Shown here: positions 7,950 to 16,560 of the stretch, piece by piece
How positions within the stretch are numbered: position 1 is the stretch's first letter
Layout: each line of letters begins with the position of its first letter
NCBI GenBank assembly: GCA_964481035.1
Contig: CAYZSE010000004.1
Location: 1 to 51,297 of the forward strand
DNA from: JAAAPF01 sp964481035
Lineage (GTDB): Bacteria; Pseudomonadota; Alphaproteobacteria; Geminicoccales; Geminicoccaceae
Direction: 5' to 3'
DNA length: 51,297 nucleotides
Notes under the pieces: generated by a model
Seen by the model: the letters and a program-made list of their open reading frames with translations, nothing else
Told to the model about the DNA's origin: nothing
The model's database searches: none
Translations under genes and position numbers: made by a program

Positions 7950-8702
7950 ATGACGGCGGTGGACGAGGGTTCAACCGAGGCATCAGGGCAAGGCGAGCCT
8001 CGCGGGCGCGCGGAGATCACGCCGCGGTTCAGCCTCGCGACCCGGTTCCGGAACTATTTTCTGGCCGGCGTGATCGTGGTCGCGCCGATCAGCATCACCT
8101 TCTTCATCGTCTGGCAGGTGGTGCAGGTCGTCGACACCAACGTCGGCAAGCTCTTGCCCGACCGCTACAACCCCGAGACCTACCTGCCGTTCAGCGTACC
8201 GGGGCTCGGCGTGCTGCTGATGGTCGGGCTCATCACCCTCATCGGCATGGTCGCCGCCGGGTTCGTCGGCCGCACGGTGATGCGCACGAGCGAGCGCCTG
8301 CTCAATCGGATGCCCATCATCCGCTCGATCTACGGCACCTTGAAGCAGATCTTCGAGACCGTCTTCTCGCACAGCTCGCAGTCGTTTCGCGAGGTCGTCC
8401 TCATCGAGTACCCACGCCGCGGCATCTGGGCGATCGGCTTCGTCACCGGGCGCACCCGCGGCGAGATCCAGACGCGGGTGGAGCCCGAGCTCATCAACGT
8501 CTTCTTGCCGACGACGCCCAATCCGACCTCCGGCTTTCTCCTGTTCGTGCCCCGCGAGGAGGTGTTCCATCTCGACATGTCGGTCGAGGACGGCATCAAG
8601 ATGGTCATCTCGTCGGGCATCGTCGCGCCCGACCCGGCCGCGGTGCCGCTGCGAGCGCCCCCGGTTCAGCCCGAGGCGAGGCCGGCCGATCCGGTCGTCT
8701 GA
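7950..8702 (+). CDS. DUF502 family membrane protein
   Basis: A 250-residue inner-membrane protein. After a soluble, acidic N-terminus come two membrane segments, about residues 36-60 (FLAGVIVVAPISITFFIVW) and 85-108, followed by the family signature RMPIIRSIYGTLKQIFETV and a C-terminal cytoplasmic domain containing EYPRRGIWAIGFVTG and FLPTTPNPTSGFLLFVP. The function of DUF502 proteins is not established. Its position beside recG/sdhE/mfd is common in Alphaproteobacteria. Its last 37 bases overlap the convergent recG 3' end. Confidence 0.9.
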   Translation: MTAVDEGSTEASGQGEPRGRAEITPRFSLATRFRNYFLAGVIVVAPISITFFIVWQVVQVVDTNVGKLLPDRYNPETYLPFSVPGLGVLLMVGLITLIGMVAAGFVGRTVMRTSERLLNRMPIIRSIYGTLKQIFETVFSHSSQSFREVVLIEYPRRGIWAIGFVTGRTRGEIQTRVEPELINVFLPTTPNPTSGFLLFVPREEVFHLDMSVEDGIKMVISSGIVAPDPAAVPLRAPPVQPEARPADPVV

Positions 8703-10654
8703 TCGGCGAACAGCGCCGCCGTCGTCGGCGTCGGTGTCGTCGGCGCCGTGCGCAGCCACGCCGCGTCGGCCGCGGGATCGACCGCGCGGAAGGCGAGGGC
8801 CCCGCTCTGGCGCCACCCGAGAAGCTCGCCGGCGCCGCGCCGCTCCAGGTCGACCTCGGCGAGCGCGAGCCCGTCGTGGCAGCGGCGCAGCAGGTCGAGG
8901 CGCGCGTGCTGCTCGGGGCCGAGCGCGCCGCCGTGCAGAAGCACGCAGCTCGCCGGCTGGCCGGCACGGCCGACGCGACCGCGCAGCTGGTGCAGCTGGG
9001 CGAGGCCGAAGCGCTCGGCGCCCTCGACGACGATGATCGAGGCGTCCGGCACGTCGATGCCGACCTCGACCACCGAGGTCGCCACCAGGAGCGGGCTCGC
9101 GCCCCGGCGAAAGGCGGTGAGCGCCGCTTCGCGCAGTGCCGGATCCTGGCGGCCGGTCAGCATCGCCACCCGCTCGCCGAGCCGCGCGGTGAGCCGCGCA
9201 TGGCGTGCAGAGACGCCGGCCTCGTCGGGGGTGCCGTCGATGCTGGCACAGATCCAGAACGCGCGGGCGCCATCGTCGAGCGCGGCGGCGAGGCGGTCCT
9301 CGAGTTCCTCCAGCCTACTCACCTCGATCGCGCGGGTCGTGATGTTCGCGCCGGTCCCCGGCCGGGGATCGAGCCGGGAGACCGCGAGTGCGCCTTGGAG
9401 CATCCAGGCGAGGGTCCGCGGGATCGGCGTGGCGGTGAGCGCGAGCGCGTGCAGCCCCGGCGCCTTGGCCCCGAGGCGGCCGCGCTGATCGACGCCGAAA
9501 CGATGCTGCTCGTCGATGACCGCGAGGCCCGGCGTCGCCATGTCGACGCCTTGCGAGAGAAGGGCGTGCGTGCCGACGACGAGGTGCGTCGAGCCGGCCC
9601 TGAGGCTCGCGAGCAGCGGTGCTCGGGCCCGCCCGGCGAGCGAGCCGGTGAGCAGGCCGACCTCGACGCCGAGCGGGGCGAGCCAGTCGTGGAAGGTGCG
9701 GGCATGCTGGCGGGCGAGGGTCTCGCTCGGGGCGAGCACGACGGCCTGGCGGCCGGCTTCGACGACGTCCGCCACGGCGAGTGCCGCCACGAGCGTCTTG
9801 CCGCTGCCGACATCGCCGTTGACGACACGGCGCATCGCCCGCCCGCTCGCGAGGTCGCCGCGGATCGCCGCGTGCGCCTCGGCCTGGCTCGGCGTCGGGG
9901 CGAAGGGCAGGCGCCGGACGAGCGCGCGGGCGAGGCGGCCCGGCGGCGAGATCGCCTCGGCACGGCCGCCACCGGCCGCGGCGGCCGCGCGAAGCCCGGC
10001 GCGGAAGATGGCCCATTCGGCGCCGGCGAGGTGCCGTCGCGCCGTTTCGACGTCTCCGTCCTCGAGGCCGTGGAGCACGGCGAGCGCGCGGCGCTCGGCG
10101 TCGCCGCTGGGCTCGGGCCAGTCGGCCAACGCCAGCGCCACCGCGCGCTGCAGAAGCCGGCCGGTGGCCCGGTCGAGGCCGGCATAGACGACCGCGACGT
10201 GGCCCGTCGCGGGGGTCGCGTGCACGCGCGGGTGGGCGCAGACGAGCCCGCCGCTCGCGTCCGTCTCCAGGGCACCGCTCAGCAGAATGCCGGGGGTCTC
10301 GACCACCCGGTCGAGCAGCACTTTGGGCGGCGGGCGGAACCAGAGCAGCGTCAGCGGCACGCCGTCGACCCGGCCGTCCAGCCGCCGGCCGTGTCGGCCG
10401 AGGTCGCGGGCCGCGCCCCCTGCGACAAAGCGAAAGGCACCGCTCGCGCCGCGCACGAGCTCCGCGCCGCGCAGCGGCCGGAGGTCGTCGCGGGCGCGCG
10501 GCAGATGCAGGAGCGCGTCACGCCGTCGCGGCCAACGCGAGAACAGCGTCTCCAGGCTCGCCCGGCGCCGCGGGCCGAGACGCGGAGGCCGATCGAGGCC
10601 TGCGTCGAGCCAAGCCCTGAGCTCGGCATCGGGGGGAGGGTTGCTTGGCGACAC
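8666..10654 (-). CDS. recG: ATP-dependent DNA helicase RecG
   Basis: A 662-residue superfamily 2 helicase that remodels stalled replication forks and Holliday junctions. The helicase motifs are intact: I GDVGSGKT (K286), II DEQH (D381), III TATPIPRT, then VEVGIDVPDAS and QLHQLRGRVGR. The N-terminal wedge half is present but divergent, lacking an obvious GVGPK segment. The region between motifs III and V is shortened compared with typical RecG (usually about 690 residues), and the usual HGRM reads TGRQ. It starts with GTG at 10654, divergently from sdhE, and its 3' end overlaps DUF502 by 37 bases. The identity is secure. Confidence 0.92.
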   Translation of the reverse strand: MSPSNPPPDAELRAWLDAGLDRPPRLGPRRRASLETLFSRWPRRRDALLHLPRARDDLRPLRGAELVRGASGAFRFVAGGAARDLGRHGRRLDGRVDGVPLTLLWFRPPPKVLLDRVVETPGILLSGALETDASGGLVCAHPRVHATPATGHVAVVYAGLDRATGRLLQRAVALALADWPEPSGDAERRALAVLHGLEDGDVETARRHLAGAEWAIFRAGLRAAAAAGGGRAEAISPPGRLARALVRRLPFAPTPSQAEAHAAIRGDLASGRAMRRVVNGDVGSGKTLVAALAVADVVEAGRQAVVLAPSETLARQHARTFHDWLAPLGVEVGLLTGSLAGRARAPLLASLRAGSTHLVVGTHALLSQGVDMATPGLAVIDEQHRFGVDQRGRLGAKAPGLHALALTATPIPRTLAWMLQGALAVSRLDPRPGTGANITTRAIEVSRLEELEDRLAAALDDGARAFWICASIDGTPDEAGVSARHARLTARLGERVAMLTGRQDPALREAALTAFRRGASPLLVATSVVEVGIDVPDASIIVVEGAERFGLAQLHQLRGRVGRAGQPASCVLLHGGALGPEQHARLDLLRRCHDGLALAEVDLERRGAGELLGWRQSGALAFRAVDPAADAAWLRTAPTTPTPTTAALFADQTTGSAGLASG

Positions 10655-10705
10655 GCGACGTATCAGCTACACCCACGGCCCGCAATCAAGCGCGGAGACG
10701 AAACC

Positions 10706-10972
10706 GTGGGCGAACCTGTGAGCGTACGCAAGAAGCGCTTGGCCTATCGCAGCCTCTATCGCGGCGTGCGCGAGAGCGACATCATCTTCCGGCGGTTCTG
10801 CGAGCGGCACCTCGACGGCCTCGACGACGCGGATCTCGACCGCTACGAGGCGCTGCTCGACGAGAGCGATCAGGACATCATCTCCTGGATCAGCGGGCGC
10901 GCCCGGGTGCCGGCGCGCCACGATCATACCGTGTTCGCCAGGCTCGCCGAGGATGTGAGCGCTTCCCCGTGA
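10706..10972 (+). CDS. sdhE: Succinate dehydrogenase assembly factor 2 (FAD assembly factor)
   Basis: An 88-residue cytoplasmic protein that promotes covalent attachment of FAD to the SdhA subunit of succinate dehydrogenase. The signature RGxxExD is seen as RGVRESD (residues 19-25), followed by FCERHLDGLDDADLDRYEALLDE, the conserved helical body. I chose the GTG at 10706, which has GGAG about 8 bases upstream; a second in-frame GTG at 10718 is possible. Its stop overlaps the GTG of mfd (GTGA), so the two are probably translationally coupled. The recG/sdhE/mfd arrangement is conserved in the class. Confidence 0.92.
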   Translation: MGEPVSVRKKRLAYRSLYRGVRESDIIFRRFCERHLDGLDDADLDRYEALLDESDQDIISWISGRARVPARHDHTVFARLAEDVSASP

Positions 10973-13900
10973 GCGCCGTCACCGCCGCGCCGGGCGTGCT
11001 CGAGCCGCATCCGGCGCTTCGTCTGCCGGCCCAGGCGGTCGCCCACGCGCTCGAGGGTGCCGATGCGCTGTTCGCCGCCGAGCGGCTCGCCGTGGACGAT
11101 GTGGTCCACCTGCACGTCGCGCGCGAGTCGGCGCGCGGTGAGCGCTTTCTCGCCGCGGCGCGGTTCGCGGCGCCGGCCGTCGAGGGCGTGCTCGTGCCCG
11201 GCTGGGACTGCCTGCCCTACGATCGGGTGTCGCCGACGGCCGACGTCATGAGCCAGCGGCTCACCGCGCTCGGCCGGCTGGTCGACGGGCCGGGCCGGCC
11301 GCTGCTGGTCGTCGTCACCGTCAACGCGCTGTTGCAGTACGTGCCGCCGCCCGAGGTCATCCGCCGGGCGCGCCTGCGGGTGCGCGCCGGGGCCAAGCTC
11401 GACCGCGACGGGCTGATCGGCCGCCTGGAGGGGCTCGGCTACCGTCGCTGCGGCACGGTCGTCGAGGCCGGCGAGTACGCGGTGCGCGGCAGCCTCATCG
11501 ACGTCTATCCGACCGGCGGCGGCGCGCCCCTGCGCCTCGATTTCTTCGGCAACGAGGTCGAGGCCATCCGCAGCTTCGATGCGCTCACCCAGCGCTCGCT
11601 CGGCAAGGTCGAGGGCTTCGAGCTCGCGCCGTTCTCCGAGGTGCTGCTCGATCCGGCGGCGATCGAGCGCTTCAAGGTCGGCTTCCTGCAGCGCTTCGGC
11701 GCGGTCACCGACGACCCGCTGTTCGAAGCGATCACCAGCGGGCGCCCGTTCGCCGGCATGGAGCACTGGCTGCCGCTGTTCCACGAGCGCCTCGCGACGC
11801 TCTTCGACTACCTGCCCGAGCGGATGACGTGGTCCGTCGACGACCAGGTCGAGGCGGCGATGCGGGCTCGGCTCGACACCGTGGCCGAGCACTACGCGGC
11901 GCGGCTCGAGGCCCCGGCCGGGGGCCAGCTCGGCGCGCCCTACCGACCGCTCGAGCCCGAGCGCCTCTACCTCGACGCGGCGACGCTGCGGCGCGCGCTC
12001 GACGGGCACGCGGGCTTTCGGTTCTACGCCGGCGCCGCCCCGCCCGACGCGGGCCCGGCGCTCGACGCGGGCGCCCGGGCGGGCCGCGACTTCGCGCCCG
12101 AGCGCAAGCGCCGCGACGTCCCGTTGTTCGAGACGGTGATCGCGTATCTCGAGGACCAGGCGCGGGCCGGCCGGACGGTCGTCGTCGCCGCCCAGAGCGA
12201 CGGCGCGCGGCAGCGTCTCGAGGCGATGCTCACCGACGCCGGGCTGGCGGCACTGCCGGGCGTCGACGACCTCGGCGAGGCGCGCGGGCGCGGGCCGTTG
12301 AGCGCGGTCCTGCCGCTCGAGCACGGCTTCGCCCGCGACGATCTCGTGGTGGTGAGCGAAGCCGACATCCTCGGCGACCGGCTGCGCCGGCAGCGGCCCC
12401 GCAAGCGGCGCGGCGACGAGCTCATCGGCGAGATCACCGCGCTCAAGCACAACGACCTGGTGGTCCATCAGAGCCACGGCATCGGCCGCTTCGACGGCCT
12501 CGAGGCGATCGACGTCGGCGGCGCGCCGCACGACTGCATCCGCGTGCTCTACGCCGGCAACGACAAGCTCTTCGTGCCGGTCGAGAACCTCGACGTGCTG
12601 TCGCGCTACGGCTCGGGCGACGACCGCGCCCAGCTCGACCGGCTCGGCGGCGCCGGCTGGCAGGCCAGGAAGGCGGCGGTCAAGAAGCGCGTCCAGGAGC
12701 TCGCCGACGAGCTCATCCGCGTCGCCGCCGCGCGCGAGGTGCGGCGCGGCATGATGCTCGAGCGCACCGCCGGGCTCTACGAGGAGTTCTGCGCGCGCTT
12801 TCCTTACGAGGAGACCGACGATCAGCTCGCGGCGATCGACGCCGTCGTCGGCGACATGGCCTCGGGCCGGCCGATGGACCGGCTCGTCTGCGGCGATGTC
12901 GGCTTCGGCAAGACCGAGGTGGCGCTCCGGGCCGCCTTCATCGCCGCCATGTCGGGCCGCCAGGTCGCCGTGCTGGCGCCGACGACGCTGCTCGTACGCC
13001 AGCACTTCCGGGTCTTCCACGAGCGCTTCCAGGGCTTTCCGCTGCGCCTCGCGATGATCTCGCGCTTCGTGCCGCCGCGGCAGGTGGCGAAGATCAGAGA
13101 GGAGCTGGCCGCGGGCCAGCTCGACATCGCCATCGGCACGCACGCGCTTCTCGGCAAGACGATCGCCTTCGCGAACCTCGGGCTCATCGTCGTCGACGAG
13201 GAGCAGCATTTCGGCGTCGCGCACAAGGAGCGCTTGAAGCAACTCCGCGCCGAGGTGCACGTCTTGACGATGACGGCGACGCCGATCCCGCGGACCCTGC
13301 AGATGGCGCTCGGCGGGCTCAAGGAGCTCTCGATCATCGCCACCCCGCCGGTCGACCGCCTGGCCGTGCGCACCTTCGTCATGCCGGTCGACCGGGTGGT
13401 CATCCGGGAAGCCCTCCTGCGCGAGCACTACCGCGGCGGCCAGAGCTTCTACGTCTGCCCGCGGATCGAGGATCAGGCGAAGCTCTTGGAGGACCTGCGA
13501 GCGCTCGTGCCGGAGCTTCGCGTCGGCGTCGCCAACGGGCGGATGGGCGCCAAGGAGCTCGAGGAGGTCATGGTCGCCTTCGACGACGGCACGCTCGACG
13601 TGCTCTTGGCCACCAACATCATCGAGAGCGGCCTCGACATCCCGCGCGCCAACACGCTGATCGTCCATCGCGCCGACCGCTTCGGGCTGTCCCAGCTCTA
13701 CCAGCTCAGGGGGCGCATCGGCCGCGGCAAGGTCCGCGGCTACGCCTACTTCACGGTGCCGGCGAACCGCGTGCTCGCCGAGACGGCCGAGCGCCGGCTC
13801 AAGGTGATGGAGACGATCGACGGGCTCGGCGCCGGCTTCCAGGTCGCCAGCCACGACATGGACATCCGCGGCCATGGTAACCTTTTGGGTGACGAGCAGT

Positions 13901-14463
13901 CGGGCCACGTCCGCGAGGTCGGGTTCGAGCTCTATCACCAGTTGCTCCAAGAGGCTCTCGAGACGGCCCGGCAGGCCGGCGAGGGCGGCGTGCCGCCGAT
14001 CGACGTCGAGCGCCGCTGGACGCCCCAGATCACCATCGACGTGCCGGCGATGATGCCCGAGGCCTACGTCGCCGACCTCGACCTCAGGCTCTCGCTCTAC
14101 CGCCGTCTCGCCGCGCTGGAGGAGGCGGAGGACGTGGAGGCGTTCGCCGCCGAGCTGATCGACCGGTTCGGCCCGCTGCCTCGTGAGACCGACAATCTGC
14201 TCGCGCTCGTCCGGCTCAAGCTCGCCTGCCGCCGGGCCAACGTGGAGAAGCTCGACGCCGGCCCCAAAGGCCTGGTGCTCGCGTTCTACGACAACGCGTT
14301 CGACCATCCCGAGCGATTGGTGCCCTTGATCGCCGACAGCCGCGGGCGTATCCGGATCCGTCCGGATCACAAGCTCGTCCTGGCGCACGAAACCCGGACG
14401 GCGGACGAGCGCTTGGCCCGGGCGCAGTCGTTCGTGCAGCAACTCGCCGATCTGGCGGCCTGA
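10969..14463 (+). CDS. mfd: Transcription-repair coupling factor Mfd
   Basis: A 1164-residue translocase that removes RNA polymerase stalled at lesions and recruits UvrA. In order it has a UvrB-like N-terminal module (PGWDCLPYDRVSP near residue 80), an RNA-polymerase interaction (CarD-like) domain near 480-550 (HQSHGIGRFDGLE), and a RecG-like motor with GDVGFGKT (K648), DEEQH (D743) and TATPIPRTLQ. The C-terminal region carries RGHGNLLGDEQSG and the terminal Mfd domain. Length and motif order match the family. The start is the GTG overlapping the sdhE stop. A long antisense open frame covers most of this gene and is a codon-bias shadow. Confidence 0.96.
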   Translation: MSAVTAAPGVLEPHPALRLPAQAVAHALEGADALFAAERLAVDDVVHLHVARESARGERFLAAARFAAPAVEGVLVPGWDCLPYDRVSPTADVMSQRLTALGRLVDGPGRPLLVVVTVNALLQYVPPPEVIRRARLRVRAGAKLDRDGLIGRLEGLGYRRCGTVVEAGEYAVRGSLIDVYPTGGGAPLRLDFFGNEVEAIRSFDALTQRSLGKVEGFELAPFSEVLLDPAAIERFKVGFLQRFGAVTDDPLFEAITSGRPFAGMEHWLPLFHERLATLFDYLPERMTWSVDDQVEAAMRARLDTVAEHYAARLEAPAGGQLGAPYRPLEPERLYLDAATLRRALDGHAGFRFYAGAAPPDAGPALDAGARAGRDFAPERKRRDVPLFETVIAYLEDQARAGRTVVVAAQSDGARQRLEAMLTDAGLAALPGVDDLGEARGRGPLSAVLPLEHGFARDDLVVVSEADILGDRLRRQRPRKRRGDELIGEITALKHNDLVVHQSHGIGRFDGLEAIDVGGAPHDCIRVLYAGNDKLFVPVENLDVLSRYGSGDDRAQLDRLGGAGWQARKAAVKKRVQELADELIRVAAAREVRRGMMLERTAGLYEEFCARFPYEETDDQLAAIDAVVGDMASGRPMDRLVCGDVGFGKTEVALRAAFIAAMSGRQVAVLAPTTLLVRQHFRVFHERFQGFPLRLAMISRFVPPRQVAKIREELAAGQLDIAIGTHALLGKTIAFANLGLIVVDEEQHFGVAHKERLKQLRAEVHVLTMTATPIPRTLQMALGGLKELSIIATPPVDRLAVRTFVMPVDRVVIREALLREHYRGGQSFYVCPRIEDQAKLLEDLRALVPELRVGVANGRMGAKELEEVMVAFDDGTLDVLLATNIIESGLDIPRANTLIVHRADRFGLSQLYQLRGRIGRGKVRGYAYFTVPANRVLAETAERRLKVMETIDGLGAGFQVASHDMDIRGHGNLLGDEQSGHVREVGFELYHQLLQEALETARQAGEGGVPPIDVERRWTPQITIDVPAMMPEAYVADLDLRLSLYRRLAALEEAEDVEAFAAELIDRFGPLPRETDNLLALVRLKLACRRANVEKLDAGPKGLVLAFYDNAFDHPERLVPLIADSRGRIRIRPDHKLVLAHETRTADERLARAQSFVQQLADLAA

Positions 14464-14464
14464 G

Positions 14465-15394
14465 ATGAGCCTATTCGTCTATTCCCATCCCTCGGGCCTC
14501 CAGCACGACGCCGGCCCCGGCCATCCCGAGGCGCCGATCCGGCTTCGCCGCATCCTCGCGGCCCTCGACGCGGCCGACGACCTCGCCATCGTCCGCGCGG
14601 AGGCGATCGAGGTCGCGCGCGAGCACCTGGTCCGGGTGCACACCCCGGCGCACGTGGCCAGCATCCTCGATCAGGTGCCGGCCACCGGGCGGACGCCGAT
14701 CGACATGGACACCTGGATGAACCCGCACACGGGCGAGGCGGCCTTGCGCGCGGCCGGCGGCGCCGTGGCCGCGGTCGACGCCGTGCTGGGTGGCGAGACC
14801 CGCCGCGCCTTCTCGGCGATGCGCCCGCCCGGCCACCACGCCGAGACCGCCGTCGCGATGGGCTTTTGCTTCTTCAACAACATCGCCGTGGCGGCGGCGC
14901 ACGCCCTCGCCGCACACGGCCTGAAGCGCGTCGCCGTCCTCGATTTCGACGTGCATCACGGCAACGGGACGCAGGCGATCTTCGAGACCGAGCCCAACGT
15001 TCTCTACGCCTCGATTCACGAGGCGCCGCTCTTTCCGGGCACGGGCCGCGACGATGAGGTGGGGCTCGGCAACATCGTCAACACCTGCGTGCCGGCCGGC
15101 ACCGACGGCAGCCGCTGGCGCCGCGCGCTCGAGGACCGGATCCTGCCGGCGATCGACGACTTCGCGCCGGAACTGCTCTTGATCTCCGCCGGCTTCGACG
15201 CTCACGCCGCCGATCCGCTGGCCAATCTCCGCCTTCGCGAGGAGGATTTCGCCTGGATCACCGAGCGGGCCGTCGAGATCGCCGCGCGCCACGCCGACGG
15301 GCGCCTCGTCTCCTGCCTCGAGGGCGGCTACGATCCGGCCGCGCTCGTCGGCTCGGTGCTCGCCCATCTGCGCGCCTTGGAGGACCGGGGTTGA
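14465..15394 (+). CDS. Histone deacetylase family zinc hydrolase
   Basis: A 309-residue arginase-fold deacetylase of the bacterial HDAC/acetylpolyamine amidohydrolase/AcuC superfamily. The active site is complete: tandem histidines in PPGHHAE (H124, H125), zinc ligands in VLDFDVHHGNGT (D162, H164) and SAGFDAH (D245), and the C-terminal EGGYD. The natural substrate (acetyl-polyamine, acetyl-lysine or another amide) cannot be decided. It starts one base after the mfd stop, and its own stop overlaps xseB, so it sits inside a tightly packed operon. Its position upstream of xseB/ispA/dxs is common in Alphaproteobacteria. Confidence 0.9.
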   Translation: MSLFVYSHPSGLQHDAGPGHPEAPIRLRRILAALDAADDLAIVRAEAIEVAREHLVRVHTPAHVASILDQVPATGRTPIDMDTWMNPHTGEAALRAAGGAVAAVDAVLGGETRRAFSAMRPPGHHAETAVAMGFCFFNNIAVAAAHALAAHGLKRVAVLDFDVHHGNGTQAIFETEPNVLYASIHEAPLFPGTGRDDEVGLGNIVNTCVPAGTDGSRWRRALEDRILPAIDDFAPELLLISAGFDAHAADPLANLRLREEDFAWITERAVEIAARHADGRLVSCLEGGYDPAALVGSVLAHLRALEDRG

Positions 15395-15642
15395 GCGAGG
15401 TCCCGGGCCCCGTCGACGCATTGAGCTTCGAGGATGCCCTCGCCGAGCTCGAGGCGATCGTCGATCGGCTGGATCGCGGCGAGGTTCCGCTCGAGCAGTC
15501 GATCGCGGCCTACGAGCGCGGCACGACGCTCCGCCGGCACTGCGAGAAGAAGCTCAGCGAGGCGCGCCTGCGGGTGGAGCGCCTCGTCGCCGACGACGCC
15601 GGCGCGACGACCTCCGAGCCCTTGGACGCGGAGGCGTCGTGA
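15391..15642 (+). CDS. xseB: Exodeoxyribonuclease VII small subunit
   Basis: An 83-residue subunit that joins XseA to form the single-strand-specific exonuclease VII. The characteristic SFEDALAELEAIVDRLDRGEVPLE is followed by AYERGTTLRRHCEKKL. The TTG start at 15391 overlaps the preceding stop (TTGA), and its stop overlaps the GTG of ispA. The large subunit gene is not in the window, as is usual. Confidence 0.94.
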   Translation: MSEVPGPVDALSFEDALAELEAIVDRLDRGEVPLEQSIAAYERGTTLRRHCEKKLSEARLRVERLVADDAGATTSEPLDAEAS

Positions 15643-16529
15643 GCGAGCACACCTTGGAGATGGTGCGGCACGCCGTCGTGCCCGCGATCGAGGCGGAACT
15701 GGAGCGCATCGTGGTCGCGGACTGGAACGCCGCGCCCAACTTGGCTGCGGCGATGCGCTACGCGCTCGAGGCGGGCGGCAAGCGGGTGCGGCCGCTGCTC
15801 GCGGTGATGAGCGGCCGGCTCTTCGAGGTGCCCGACGCGGCGCTGGTCGGAATCGGCGCGGCGGTCGAATGCCTGCACACCTACTCGCTCGTGCACGACG
15901 ACCTGCCGGCGATGGACGATGCCCTAGAGCGCCGCGGCAAGCCTGCGCTGCACCGGGCCTTCGACGAGGCCACGGCGATCCTCGCCGGCGACGCGCTCCA
16001 GGCGCTCGCCTTCGCGCGGCTCGGCGATCCGACCCTCGCGGTCTCGGCCCATGCCCAGGTGCGGCTGGTGCACGGCCTCGCCACGGCCGCCGGCCTGGGT
16101 GGAATGTGCGGCGGGCAGATGCTCGACCTCGAGGCGACCCGCGCGACGAACCTCGATGGCCTGCGCGAGCTGCAGGCCCTCAAGACCGGCGCGCTCATCA
16201 CCTTCGCCTGCGAGGCCGGCGCCATCGCCGGCGATGCCGGGGACTCCGACGCGGTGGCGCTGCGAGCTTACGGGCGGGCCGTTGGTGCCGCTTTTCAGAT
16301 CCGCGACGATTTGCTCGACGTCGAGGGCGACGCCGCGCTCGTCGGCAAGGACCTCGGGCGGGACGAGGTCCAAGAGAAGGCGACCTTCGTGAGCGCACTC
16401 GGCCGCGACGGGGCGAAGCGGGAGTTGGAGCGGCAGGTCGAGGCGGCTCTGGTGGCGCTCGACCGCTTCGGTGACGCGGGGACACCTCTCGCGGAGCTGG
16501 CGCGCTACATCGCGGCCCGGGCCAGCTGA
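15639..16529 (+). CDS. ispA: Farnesyl diphosphate synthase
   Basis: A 296-residue trans-prenyltransferase that condenses isopentenyl diphosphate with dimethylallyl and geranyl diphosphate. The two aspartate-rich motifs are visible: DDLPAMDD (D87-D93) and DDLLD (D223-D227), with the GGKRVRP substrate motif near residue 45 and GGQMLDLE in the middle. Length fits the short-chain (C15) class, although some geranylgeranyl synthases look similar. It feeds the hopanoid genes downstream, since HpnC/D use farnesyl diphosphate. The start GTG overlaps the xseB stop. Confidence 0.93.
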   Translation: MSEHTLEMVRHAVVPAIEAELERIVVADWNAAPNLAAAMRYALEAGGKRVRPLLAVMSGRLFEVPDAALVGIGAAVECLHTYSLVHDDLPAMDDALERRGKPALHRAFDEATAILAGDALQALAFARLGDPTLAVSAHAQVRLVHGLATAAGLGGMCGGQMLDLEATRATNLDGLRELQALKTGALITFACEAGAIAGDAGDSDAVALRAYGRAVGAAFQIRDDLLDVEGDAALVGKDLGRDEVQEKATFVSALGRDGAKRELERQVEAALVALDRFGDAGTPLAELARYIAARAS

Positions 16530-16560
16530 GGACAACGAGCGATGGGATTATGAGGGGCGC

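Noticed and set aside
10924..14442. Very long minus-strand open frame opposite mfd
   Set aside because: It is antisense to an unmistakable Mfd protein. In very GC-rich DNA the antisense frames of real genes often lack stops, and the translation shows no family motifs.
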